A DNA stretch of 7,868 nt from Geothermobacter sp964441925 (GTDB lineage: Bacteria > Desulfobacterota > Desulfuromonadia > Desulfuromonadales > Geothermobacteraceae), in NCBI GenBank assembly GCA_964441925.1, contig CAYTVY010000116.1:1-7868 (forward strand), in the 5' to 3' direction. How positions within the stretch are numbered: position 1 is the first letter of the stretch; every line of letters begins with the position of its first letter. A program made the position numbers and the translations under genes. Of this stretch, positions 1 to 6,243 are shown one piece after another. The notes beneath the pieces were generated by a model. It was not told the DNA's origin. It saw only the letters and a program-made list of their open reading frames with translations, and did not search any database.

Positions 1-455
1 TGCGCGACTACGTGGTCACCGCCGGTGTGCGTGATCCGGACAACCGGGTCGCCGGTTATCTCATCTATCCGCTGGCCTTTCGTGATCCGGTGCTCAAGCA
101 GTACCGCAGCCGGGTGTCGATTCTGGAAGCGGGAAAGGTGGTGCGACAGGGGACGATCGCGGTCAATCATCCCCTGGTGTACCGTGGTGTCGCCATCTAT
201 CAGACAGCCTACAGCCGGGATGAGGATGGCCATCCCTACGCCGGTTTCCAGTTCTCCCGCGATCCGGGCGAGCCGCTGGTCTGGGTGGGGTGCGTGCTGT
301 TCATTCTGGCTTTGCTGGCCCATTTCTCCGGCCGGCCGCGCGCCGTGCTGGTAGTGCGTGACCCCGAAGGCTGGCGTCTGCTGCCGTTGCTGGGTTTCTC
401 CGGGCCGGCGGGTGACGATATCACCCGGCTGGCCGACCGTCTGCGTCGGCACTGA
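1..455 (+). CDS. resB: ResB-like cytochrome c biogenesis protein (3' end only)
   Basis: Partial gene entering from the left edge; the first whole codon in frame is at position 3 and the stop is TGA at 453-455. The visible 150 or so residues match the C-terminal part of ResB (Ccs1), the membrane protein that with ResC/CcsA carries haem across the membrane and joins it to apocytochrome c in system II cytochrome maturation. The diagnostic stretch is the periplasmic segment reading VNHPLVYRGVAIYQTAYSRD (nt about 171-224), close to the family's conserved VNxPLxYxGxxxYQxxY. It is followed by a hydrophobic helix (VWVGCVLFILALLAHF, nt about 279-326) and a short cytoplasmic tail ending in a charged helix, as is usual for ResB. 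A ResC/CcsA partner would be expected nearby but is not in the window. The family call is firm; membership of a complete operon is inference. Confidence 0.85.
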   Translation, partial: RDYVVTAGVRDPDNRVAGYLIYPLAFRDPVLKQYRSRVSILEAGKVVRQGTIAVNHPLVYRGVAIYQTAYSRDEDGHPYAGFQFSRDPGEPLVWVGCVLFILALLAHFSGRPRAVLVVRDPEGWRLLPLLGFSGPAGDDITRLADRLRRH

Positions 456-470
456 GTTTCGGTGCCGGCT

Positions 471-494
471 GCCGGGGTTGTCCCGGTCGGTTTT
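471..494 (+). terminator. Weak putative intrinsic terminator after the resB-like gene
   Basis: CCGGG (472-476) can pair with CCCGG (482-486) around the five-base loop GTTGT, with a possible outer G-U pair at 471/487. Four T residues follow at 491-494. It lies 15 bases past the resB stop and just before the end of the convergent DUF362 gene. The stem is short and the T-run is four bases downstream of it, so efficiency is doubtful. Confidence 0.35.
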
Positions 495-496
495 CC

Positions 497-1624
497 CTAC
501 CAGTCCTTTCCCTTGGGGGCCAGCTGCTCCAGTCGGTAGGCGCGCTGCCCCAGCCCCACCTTTTCGGCGTGCTCGAGGGTCACTTCCCAGTCGATCTCCG
601 GGTGCAGGCCGCGGAACTTGTCCTCTCCCGGTTTCAGGTTGCGGTTCAGGGCGGTGCCCGGCAGGGCTTCGGCCTGGTTGACCAGGTCGGCGCAGGCCTG
701 GTCGAGGGCCACCGGGTCGTCGCTGACCAGGATGCCCTGGTCGGGAACGATGGGGGCGTCCGTGTGGCCGTAGCAGTCGCACAGGGGGGAGACCTGGGTG
801 ACGAAGTTGATGTAGAGGGTCTTGTCGCGCTTGTTTTGCACCGCGGCCAGGGCGTATTCGGCCATCTTGCGCATGATGGTGGCCGATTCCGAGCCCCAGT
901 TGACGCGGATGGCCGTTTCCGGGCAGACGGTGATGCAGCGGGCGCAGCCGACGCATCTGTCGGCGTCGATGCGCGCCTTGCCCTCGACCGAACGGATCGC
1001 CTCGTGGGTGCAGACCCGGATACAGGCGCCGCAGGAGACGCAGACTTCCTCCTTGACCGTCGGTGCCAGGTTGCAGTGCTGTTCCATCTTGCCGCTGCGG
1101 CTCGAGCAGCCCATGCCGAGATTCTTGACGGCCCCGCCGAAACCGGTCAGTTCGTGGCATTTGAAGTGGCTGACCACCAGCAGGACATCGGCCTCGAGGA
1201 TACCGCTGGCGATCTCCGCCTCCCTCAGCAGCTCTCCGTCGATGGCCACCTTGCGGGCGCTATGACCGCGCAGACCGTCGCACATGATCAGCGGCGCGCC
1301 GACCACGGCGAAGTCGAAACCGTTTTCGATGGCGCATTTCAGGGCCGAGACCGCCTCCTTGCGCTCGCCCGGATAGAGGGTGCAGGAATCGGTCAGAAAG
1401 GGGATACCGCCGTGCCTTCTGGCCAGATCGACGATACGCCGCAGAAAAGGCGGTCGGACGTAGGCGTGTCCCCCTTTTTCTCCGAAATGGACCTTGACGG
1501 CGACCAGGTCGCCGCGGCTGATCCGCCGGCCGCAACCGGCGGTTTCGAGCAGCCGCTCGAGTTTGTCAAACAGGTTTTCCCGGTAGCCGGCGCGAACGTT
1601 GGCAAAGTAAACCGTGCTGGACAT
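497..1624 (-). CDS. DUF362 domain protein with two [4Fe-4S] ferredoxin motifs
   Basis: A 375-residue soluble protein. The N-terminal part has the DUF362 hallmarks: a VAVKVHFGEKG segment and, further on, ADVLLVVSHFKCHELTGFGGAVKNLGMG, which resembles the conserved lysine/histidine and GAVKN region of the family. A ferredoxin module follows: C195-x2-C198-x2-C201-x3-C205 and C224-x2-C227-x2-C230-x3-C234-P, sufficient for two [4Fe-4S] clusters. The fourth cysteine of the first motif is followed by Thr, not the usual Pro. A C-terminal region of about 140 residues contains further cysteines (PLCDCYG) and a VSDDPVALDQACADL segment typical of longer DUF362 proteins. An electron-transfer role is inferred; the substrate is unknown. 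No signal peptide or membrane segment is seen, so it is probably cytoplasmic. The ATG at 1624 is chosen because AGGAGG lies just upstream. It is convergent with resB and divergent from the SPFH gene. Confidence 0.9.
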   Translation of the reverse strand: MSSTVYFANVRAGYRENLFDKLERLLETAGCGRRISRGDLVAVKVHFGEKGGHAYVRPPFLRRIVDLARRHGGIPFLTDSCTLYPGERKEAVSALKCAIENGFDFAVVGAPLIMCDGLRGHSARKVAIDGELLREAEIASGILEADVLLVVSHFKCHELTGFGGAVKNLGMGCSSRSGKMEQHCNLAPTVKEEVCVSCGACIRVCTHEAIRSVEGKARIDADRCVGCARCITVCPETAIRVNWGSESATIMRKMAEYALAAVQNKRDKTLYINFVTQVSPLCDCYGHTDAPIVPDQGILVSDDPVALDQACADLVNQAEALPGTALNRNLKPGEDKFRGLHPEIDWEVTLEHAEKVGLGQRAYRLEQLAPKGKDW

Positions 1625-1626
1625 GG

Positions 1627-1634
1627 CTCCTCCT
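1627..1634 (-). promoter_or_regulatory. Ribosome binding site of the DUF362 gene
   Basis: Read on the minus strand this is AGGAGGAG ending two bases before the ATG, with the AGGAGG core about four bases away. It fixes the start at 1624. I see no convincing -35/-10 pair further upstream on this strand between 1640 and 1740. Confidence 0.7.
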
Positions 1635-1829
1635 GTGCGGTCTGGACAGTAACGGGCTCACATTAACACAGACGGCATCCGCTTTGAATCTGTAATTCCA
1701 TAACGCTGTTTTGTGGGCGTCCGGGCGTGGGGCGGAGACAGCGCGGACCCGGCGCATGCCGTTTTCGGTTTCTTTTTCCTCTGCCGGCTGTCGATTCTTC
1801 CGGTCGTGGCGGGTGGAGCGTCATAAAGG

Positions 1830-1838
1830 TGTTATAAT
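1830..1838 (+). promoter_or_regulatory. Extended -10 promoter of the SPFH/AAA-Lon operon
   Basis: TGT-TATAAT at 1830-1838 is a perfect sigma70 -10 hexamer (1833-1838) preceded by the TGn extension (1830-1832). The position expected for a -35 box (around 1810-1815) is G-rich and does not resemble TTGACA, so recognition would rest on the extended -10 or on an activator. Transcription would start near 1845, leaving a leader of only about 20 bases before the GTG start at 1867. The rest of the intergenic region (1640-1829) shows a pyrimidine-rich stretch near 1758-1800 and nothing else I can name. Confidence 0.6.
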
Positions 1839-1847
1839 TTTCCTCAA

Positions 1848-1863
1848 ACCTCGGGGAGGTGAT
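1848..1863 (+). promoter_or_regulatory. Strong Shine-Dalgarno with a possible masking hairpin
   Basis: GGAGGTGAT (1855-1863) is a nine-base match to the complement of the 16S rRNA 3' end, about seven bases from the GTG at 1867 when measured from GGAGG. The bases just before it can fold back: ACCTC (1848-1852) pairs with GAGGT (1856-1860) around a GGG loop. CCTC at 1842-1845 is an alternative partner for GAGG. The ribosome site is certain enough to decide the start codon; the masking hairpin is only five pairs and may have no effect. Confidence 0.6.
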
Positions 1864-1866
1864 GAC

Positions 1867-2808
1867 GTGCAGGAGGAACAACGCTACCGCTTCTTGCAGC
1901 GGGCCCGGGTGAAGCGCTATCTGAAACGGGGTCTTCTGCTTCTTTTTTTCGGCGTAGTGCTCTACGGCCTTTTCGCTCTGGTCTATGCCACCAAGACCTT
2001 CTACAAGGTGCGCCGCAACTATGCCGTGATTCTCGAAGATCTTTCCGGCGAACGACGGGTGGTGGACGAGGTCGGCTGGCACGCGCGGCTGCCCTTTTTC
2101 ACCCGCATCGAGCTGGAGGTGCCGCTGATGAACCAGGAACTCTATCTCGGCGGTACGGCCGAGCCGCAACGGATCGTTTCGCGGGGCAACGTGGCGTTGT
2201 GGACCAGTGCCATGCTCACCTACCGGATCCGCGACCTCGAGCGCTGGGGGATCGAGAACAAGACGGCGCAGGTGCTGTTGCAGACCGATTTCGACGGCAT
2301 CGTCAAGGACGTCATGCAGGGACATCCGGTCGACGATCTGATCTCGAACCGGGAACGGATCAAGGAACAGATTTTCCAGGCGCTCAAACAGCGGGCCATC
2401 AACCGCGGTGGACCGACCCTGGAGCAGAAGTACGGCATCGAGGTGGTTTCCTTCGTGCTGCGTGACACCAGGTTCGGCGAGAAGCTGGCCCAGGCCAGCG
2501 AGGAGAAGAAGCGGCGGGAGCTGATCGCCGAGGCGGAGAACTATGCCGCCGACCAGGAGGCGAGCCGCACCCGCAAGCTCTATGCCGCCTATTCCGAGGC
2601 GATCCGGCAGATGCGTGACAGTCTCGGGCTGCGGGAGAAGGATACCGCCGCCCTGTTCGCCTTTCTCAACCAGCAGAAGTGGGCCACGGCCTACGAGAAG
2701 AACCAGACCGGCCAGAATACCTTCGTGCTCAACAACGCGAACTTCACGCCGTCGCTGGCGCTGCCGCCACCGTCGGCAACGCCCTCTGCCGACGGCAAGG
2801 ATGAGTGA
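1867..2808 (+). CDS. SPFH/band 7 (HflC-like) membrane protein
   Basis: A 313-residue protein starting at GTG 1867, chosen for the nine-base Shine-Dalgarno just upstream; the open frame continues upstream but has no comparable site. Residues 1-21 are strongly basic (several Arg/Lys), followed by one membrane segment at about 22-41. A band 7/SPFH domain spans about 46-200, with the typical opening (VRRNYAVILEDLSGERRVV) and the typical end (KYGIEVVSFVLRDTRF). A charged helix at about 205-260, rich in E, K, R and A, should form the coiled coil seen in SPFH proteins. The C-terminal tail is Pro/Ser/Ala-rich and probably disordered. SPFH proteins build large membrane rings or cages; HflK/HflC use this to surround and control the FtsH protease. 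By position this protein probably organises the AAA-Lon protein encoded directly downstream (stop and start overlap). It is shorter and more divergent than HflK, and I see no second SPFH gene. Topology by the positive-inside rule would be N-in, placing the SPFH domain outside the cytoplasm. Confidence 0.85.
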   Translation: MQEEQRYRFLQRARVKRYLKRGLLLLFFGVVLYGLFALVYATKTFYKVRRNYAVILEDLSGERRVVDEVGWHARLPFFTRIELEVPLMNQELYLGGTAEPQRIVSRGNVALWTSAMLTYRIRDLERWGIENKTAQVLLQTDFDGIVKDVMQGHPVDDLISNRERIKEQIFQALKQRAINRGGPTLEQKYGIEVVSFVLRDTRFGEKLAQASEEKKRRELIAEAENYAADQEASRTRKLYAAYSEAIRQMRDSLGLREKDTAALFAFLNQQKWATAYEKNQTGQNTFVLNNANFTPSLALPPPSATPSADGKDE

Positions 2809-2810
2809 TG
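2797..2810 (+). promoter_or_regulatory. Coupled stop/start (TGATG) with internal ribosome site
   Basis: AAGGA at 2797-2801 lies six bases before ATG 2808-2810. The ATG shares one base with the TGA stop of the SPFH gene (2806-2808), giving TGATG. This arrangement indicates translational coupling and a need for co-production. An in-frame GTG at 2805 would add one residue but is less likely. Confidence 0.75.
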
Positions 2811-5800
2811 GGACGCTTCCGCAAGACCCGCACCCCGGTCTACGTCAAGCTCTCCGAGACGCGCATCCGGCAGATCGAGGAGCTGGTCGGTCACTGGAGT
2901 TTCGAAACCCGTCTTTTCGTGCTGCGCCGTCTGCGCCAGTTCCACCCCTCGCACTCTCCCTTCCGGCTGCTTTCCGACTGGTGGCGGCGCACCTTCTGGC
3001 CGCGTGAGCGGCGCTTCGTCCATCTGCGTGACCCGGAGAAGCTCTCCGACTGGCGGCGACGCATCGAGGTCTCCGGTTCGCAGAATGCCGCTGCCACCTG
3101 GGCGAAGATTCTCGAACGGGAACTCGATCTGCACGACTACCGTTATCTGCGATACCGGCTCGAGGAACTGACCGCCGACATCTATGTGCCGCCGGCGCTG
3201 CGCGAACTGTTCGAAAAGATCTATCACGTGCACGTGCTCAAGGAGTACAGCGACGACCCGTCGGTACCGCGCAATCCACTGGTGCTGGTGATCGGTCCCT
3301 CCGGCAGCGGCAAGAGCGTCACCGTCCAGGAGGCGATGGAGCAGGCGATCTTCCGCAAGGAGGTGCGGCCGGTGGTCGATCTCAAGGCGAAGAAGGAGGA
3401 AGTGATGGCCGACCAGCCGGTCTGGGCCCGGCTGGAGGATGTCGACTTCGAGCTGGCGGTGGCCATCGAGCGCCACCGCAAGGTCGAACTGCTGCGTTTT
3501 CTGGCGCGGCTGCCGCTGGTCAAGTACCTCTACCGCAAACGGATCAGCCGGGCCCTCTCGACCCTGGAGGAGGAGGGGGTGCTGGTCGACCATGCCATGA
3601 TCACCCCCAACGACTACCAGACCGCCTGGGCCGGCGAGCCGGGCAACTACCTGCGCAAGGCGATGGGGGATCCGCGTAGGCTCTGCATCCGGCACCTGGA
3701 GGAGGCGCACAGCGCCTTCGGCCGTCCCGACCAGACCAGCCCGGTGAAGGCACAGCAGTCGACCCTGGTCGATGCCGCCAACATCATCCTCGACGAAATC
3801 GCCCACGGGCGGCGGGACTGCCTGGTGATCGCCACCACCGACCAGCCCGAATCGCTCGACCCGGCCATCTACCGGCGTTTCGTCGAGGGCGGACTGGTGA
3901 TCGACATCGCCGAGTACTGGCAGGCGCCGGACAATCTGCGGGAGGTGGTGCGCATGGAACTGCGGCGCTACAATTTCACCTTCGGCGAGGAATCGGCCCC
4001 GGAGAAGCGCCTGCTGTCGGAGGCGGATCTCGACCGGACGGTGGAGCTGCTGGCGCCCATTTTCCGTGAGCGCAGCCTGCGGATGACGCCGGCCTACGTG
4101 CGCCGGCTGATCGGCTCGGTGATCAGCCTCAACGGCGGTTTCGAGCCCGAGTACCTCGACGACCAGTTCCTGGTGCGTGACGCCCTGAAGGCGGTGGCGC
4201 GCAACGTCCACGGCGCCGTCTACAACAAGGTCGTCGGCAAGATGGACCGCTCGGTCAAGTGGGCGGAATACATCGGTCAGATCAAGAACGAGTTCTCCGA
4301 GATGGCCAACAACGCCCTCTACTACAACGTCAGCGAGGAGAAGGGGGTGGTGCTGACCGGTCCCCCCGGTTCGGGCAAGACCTACATGGTGCAGGCCTGG
4401 CTCGGCGACAATCTCGAAGTGCAGGATCTGGCGGTGCAACTGAACGACCTGGTCGATCCGATGAACCCCCTGGAAGGGATGGTCGCCAACCTCGAGCGGG
4501 TCTACGACATCGCCAAGATGCTGTCGCCGGCGATGGTCTTCTTTGACGAGGGGGACGCCGTGGCGCCGCGCCGTTCGCCGCAGGGAGGCAGCCCCTACGA
4601 CAAGGTGACCAACAAGTTCCTCTCCATCATCGACGGCGAGGCACCGCTGAACCGGGTTTTCACCGTGCTGACCACCAACCGGCTCGACATTCTCGATCCG
4701 GCCCTGATCCGTTCCAAGCGCCTGAAGGTGCTCAATGTCACCGGTCACCTGCGGGACGAGGATGCCCTGCGTATCATCCGCAAGGAGCTGGCCGACATTC
4801 CGCTGGCCGAGGGGCTCGACCATGTCGACCTGGTGCGCACCGCCCGCGGCCTGTGCGAGACGCCGGCCGATTTCACCGCCTTCGCCGAGAAGGTGCGCAG
4901 CCTGCGGGCGACCGAGATCGAGGTGCTGCAGAAACTGCGGCAGGCCATCGGCGGCAGCCTGGAGGAGCGGGCGCGTTTCGTCCGTTTCAACTACAAGATT
5001 CTGCTCGGGCTGCTGGAGGGTGCCGCCGGTGACAGCGCCCTGGCCCTCAAGGCGCGGCAGGGCGAGGAGGAACTGCTGCGGCATCTCGACCGGATCGCCC
5101 GGCGGTTTCTGCACCTGCTCGATGAGAAGGACTACCCGGTCAGCGCCTGGCACCTGCAGAGCGCCCGCCAGCAGCTGGCCGGCAGCCCGACCCGCAAGGG
5201 CAAGCAGGATCTCGACCAGTTTCTCGAGACCGAGTTGTCGGAAGTGCCGCAGGTCGGGTTCGTGGTCGGTGTCGGAGCCAACGACACCAGCGGCGTGCTG
5301 CTGCCGATCGCCACCTCCCTGGTCTACCGGGTTTTCAGCGAGAAGATCGTGGTCACCGGTGCCGTGTCGACCACCGCTCCCGGCGCCGCCGAGCTCGACC
5401 TGGCGGTGCAGATGACCCGGCAGAGCGCCCAGGAGGCGCTGACCCTGGTGGAGAACTACCTGCAGCAGCTCTGTCCCGAGTTCAACGTCTCGCGGGTGCT
5501 CGGGGAGTATCTCGAGGGATACTCCATCCATCACCAGCTGCTCACCGCCTCCTACAGCGTCGGCGGGCCGTCGGCCGGTTTCGCCCTGGCGATCAACACC
5601 CTGTCGGTGCTGCTCGACCTGCCGGTGCTCAACGATTTCGGCATCACCGGCGCCCCCTGGACCAAGGGGGCGCGCCCCGGCGAGATCGGGGCCTCGGTGA
5701 TCATCGGCGGTCATCACAAGAAAGCGGAAAAGGTACTGCAGTACCTGCCGCGCATGTATGTGCCGCTGGCCAACTACCGTGATTTCGAGCCGGAGCTGCT

Positions 5801-6143
5801 GGAGGCCTACCGGGTCGAGGGACGCGATATCCAGGGGGTGGCCAGTTTCTCCTCCCTGGTGCCGGAGGTCTTCTTCTTCGGCGACGACAACCGGCGCCGG
5901 CTGCAGGACCTGCTGGCCGAGCGCATCCGGCTCGAGCTCGACCGGGCACACGGCGTACCCCATCCGCGCTGTGAGGAGCAGCTGCGGCAGGCGCTGCAGC
6001 TGCTGCGCGAGCAGGCCGAGGCCGAGATCGCCCGCCGCATGCGGGCGGTCCGCGACTACCTCGGCGAGCCGGGCGACCGGGACCGCAGTCCGCATGCCGT
6101 TTTCTCCGATCTGCCGCAAGAGACGGCCGGCCAGCATCCCTGA
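2808..6143 (+). CDS. Double AAA+ ATPase fused to a Lon-type (S16) serine peptidase domain
   Basis: An 1111-residue predicted ATP-dependent protease. Residues 1-150 are basic and Trp/Arg-rich with no recognised LAN substrate domain. AAA module 1 has Walker A G163-PSGSGK-S170, a W274-A-G-E pore-loop-like motif, a weak Walker B (LCIRHLEEAH, 292-301, with Glu where Asp is normal), and a sensor-1/arginine region ATTDQPESLDPAIYRRF (342-358). About 70 extra residues sit between its Walker A and pore loop, including a basic amphipathic stretch at 228-248. AAA module 2 has Walker A G518-PPGSGK-T525, Walker B VFFDEGDAVAPRR (D580, E581), sensor-1 N624, and LDPALIRSKR with R635 and R638, all in the classic Cdc48/FtsH style. 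The C-terminal domain (about 800-1030) is Lon peptidase: GGPSAG with the predicted nucleophile S922 and GGHHKK with predicted K972. A charged helical tail (about 1030-1090) follows. No membrane segment is seen, so the protein is expected in the cytoplasm, possibly held to the membrane by the SPFH partner encoded in the same operon. Unlike LonA it lacks the N-domain; unlike LonB it lacks membrane helices. I do not recognise a named subfamily. Confidence 0.88.
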   Translation: MGRFRKTRTPVYVKLSETRIRQIEELVGHWSFETRLFVLRRLRQFHPSHSPFRLLSDWWRRTFWPRERRFVHLRDPEKLSDWRRRIEVSGSQNAAATWAKILERELDLHDYRYLRYRLEELTADIYVPPALRELFEKIYHVHVLKEYSDDPSVPRNPLVLVIGPSGSGKSVTVQEAMEQAIFRKEVRPVVDLKAKKEEVMADQPVWARLEDVDFELAVAIERHRKVELLRFLARLPLVKYLYRKRISRALSTLEEEGVLVDHAMITPNDYQTAWAGEPGNYLRKAMGDPRRLCIRHLEEAHSAFGRPDQTSPVKAQQSTLVDAANIILDEIAHGRRDCLVIATTDQPESLDPAIYRRFVEGGLVIDIAEYWQAPDNLREVVRMELRRYNFTFGEESAPEKRLLSEADLDRTVELLAPIFRERSLRMTPAYVRRLIGSVISLNGGFEPEYLDDQFLVRDALKAVARNVHGAVYNKVVGKMDRSVKWAEYIGQIKNEFSEMANNALYYNVSEEKGVVLTGPPGSGKTYMVQAWLGDNLEVQDLAVQLNDLVDPMNPLEGMVANLERVYDIAKMLSPAMVFFDEGDAVAPRRSPQGGSPYDKVTNKFLSIIDGEAPLNRVFTVLTTNRLDILDPALIRSKRLKVLNVTGHLRDEDALRIIRKELADIPLAEGLDHVDLVRTARGLCETPADFTAFAEKVRSLRATEIEVLQKLRQAIGGSLEERARFVRFNYKILLGLLEGAAGDSALALKARQGEEELLRHLDRIARRFLHLLDEKDYPVSAWHLQSARQQLAGSPTRKGKQDLDQFLETELSEVPQVGFVVGVGANDTSGVLLPIATSLVYRVFSEKIVVTGAVSTTAPGAAELDLAVQMTRQSAQEALTLVENYLQQLCPEFNVSRVLGEYLEGYSIHHQLLTASYSVGGPSAGFALAINTLSVLLDLPVLNDFGITGAPWTKGARPGEIGASVIIGGHHKKAEKVLQYLPRMYVPLANYRDFEPELLEAYRVEGRDIQGVASFSSLVPEVFFFGDDNRRRLQDLLAERIRLELDRAHGVPHPRCEEQLRQALQLLREQAEAEIARRMRAVRDYLGEPGDRDRSPHAVFSDLPQETAGQHP

Positions 6144-6174
6144 CGCAGACCGGTGACCGCCGTTTGCGATGGTG

Positions 6175-6203
6175 TTGGCAAAGGGAGCGAATTGGGGGAT
6201 AAT
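6175..6203 (+). promoter_or_regulatory. Sigma70-type promoter of the hsp20 gene
   Basis: TTGGCA (6175-6180) and GATAAT (6198-6203) are separated by exactly 17 bases, each matching five of six consensus positions. Transcription would begin around 6210, giving a leader of about 34 bases. The region 6144-6243 shows no clear terminator for the upstream operon, so read-through into hsp20 is also possible. I see no sigma32-type element and no CIRCE-type inverted repeat. Confidence 0.65.
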
Positions 6204-6243
6204 CGGCCCGGTCGAACGATTTTCCGTTGCCGGGAGGATGCCC

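Noticed and set aside
569..1666. Long plus-strand open frame opposite the DUF362 gene
   Set aside because: Antisense shadow of a gene with two clear ferredoxin motifs; low-complexity Ala/Val/Asp/Gly translation and no ribosome site seen.
1640..1740. Promoter for the DUF362 gene on the minus strand
   Set aside because: Candidate boxes (such as TTCAAA with GTTAAT) match poorly and have a short spacer; not strong enough to list.
1711..1866. Upstream extension of the SPFH open frame
   Set aside because: It would run through the extended -10 promoter and the nine-base Shine-Dalgarno, and the added residues have no SPFH character. The GTG at 1867 is better placed.
1663..2325. Minus-strand open frame of 220 codons across the divergent intergenic region
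   Set aside because: It runs antisense to the SPFH coding sequence for most of its length, with no family motif; no support beyond being open.
2808..6143. Calling the protease FtsH or ordinary LonA
   Set aside because: There is no zinc HExxH motif and no membrane helix as in FtsH. Two AAA modules and no LAN domain set it apart from LonA.
6169..6243. Upstream start for the hsp20 gene
   Set aside because: The extension would be encoded across the -35/-10 promoter and has no Hsp20 similarity; the GGGAGG site favours ATG 6244.
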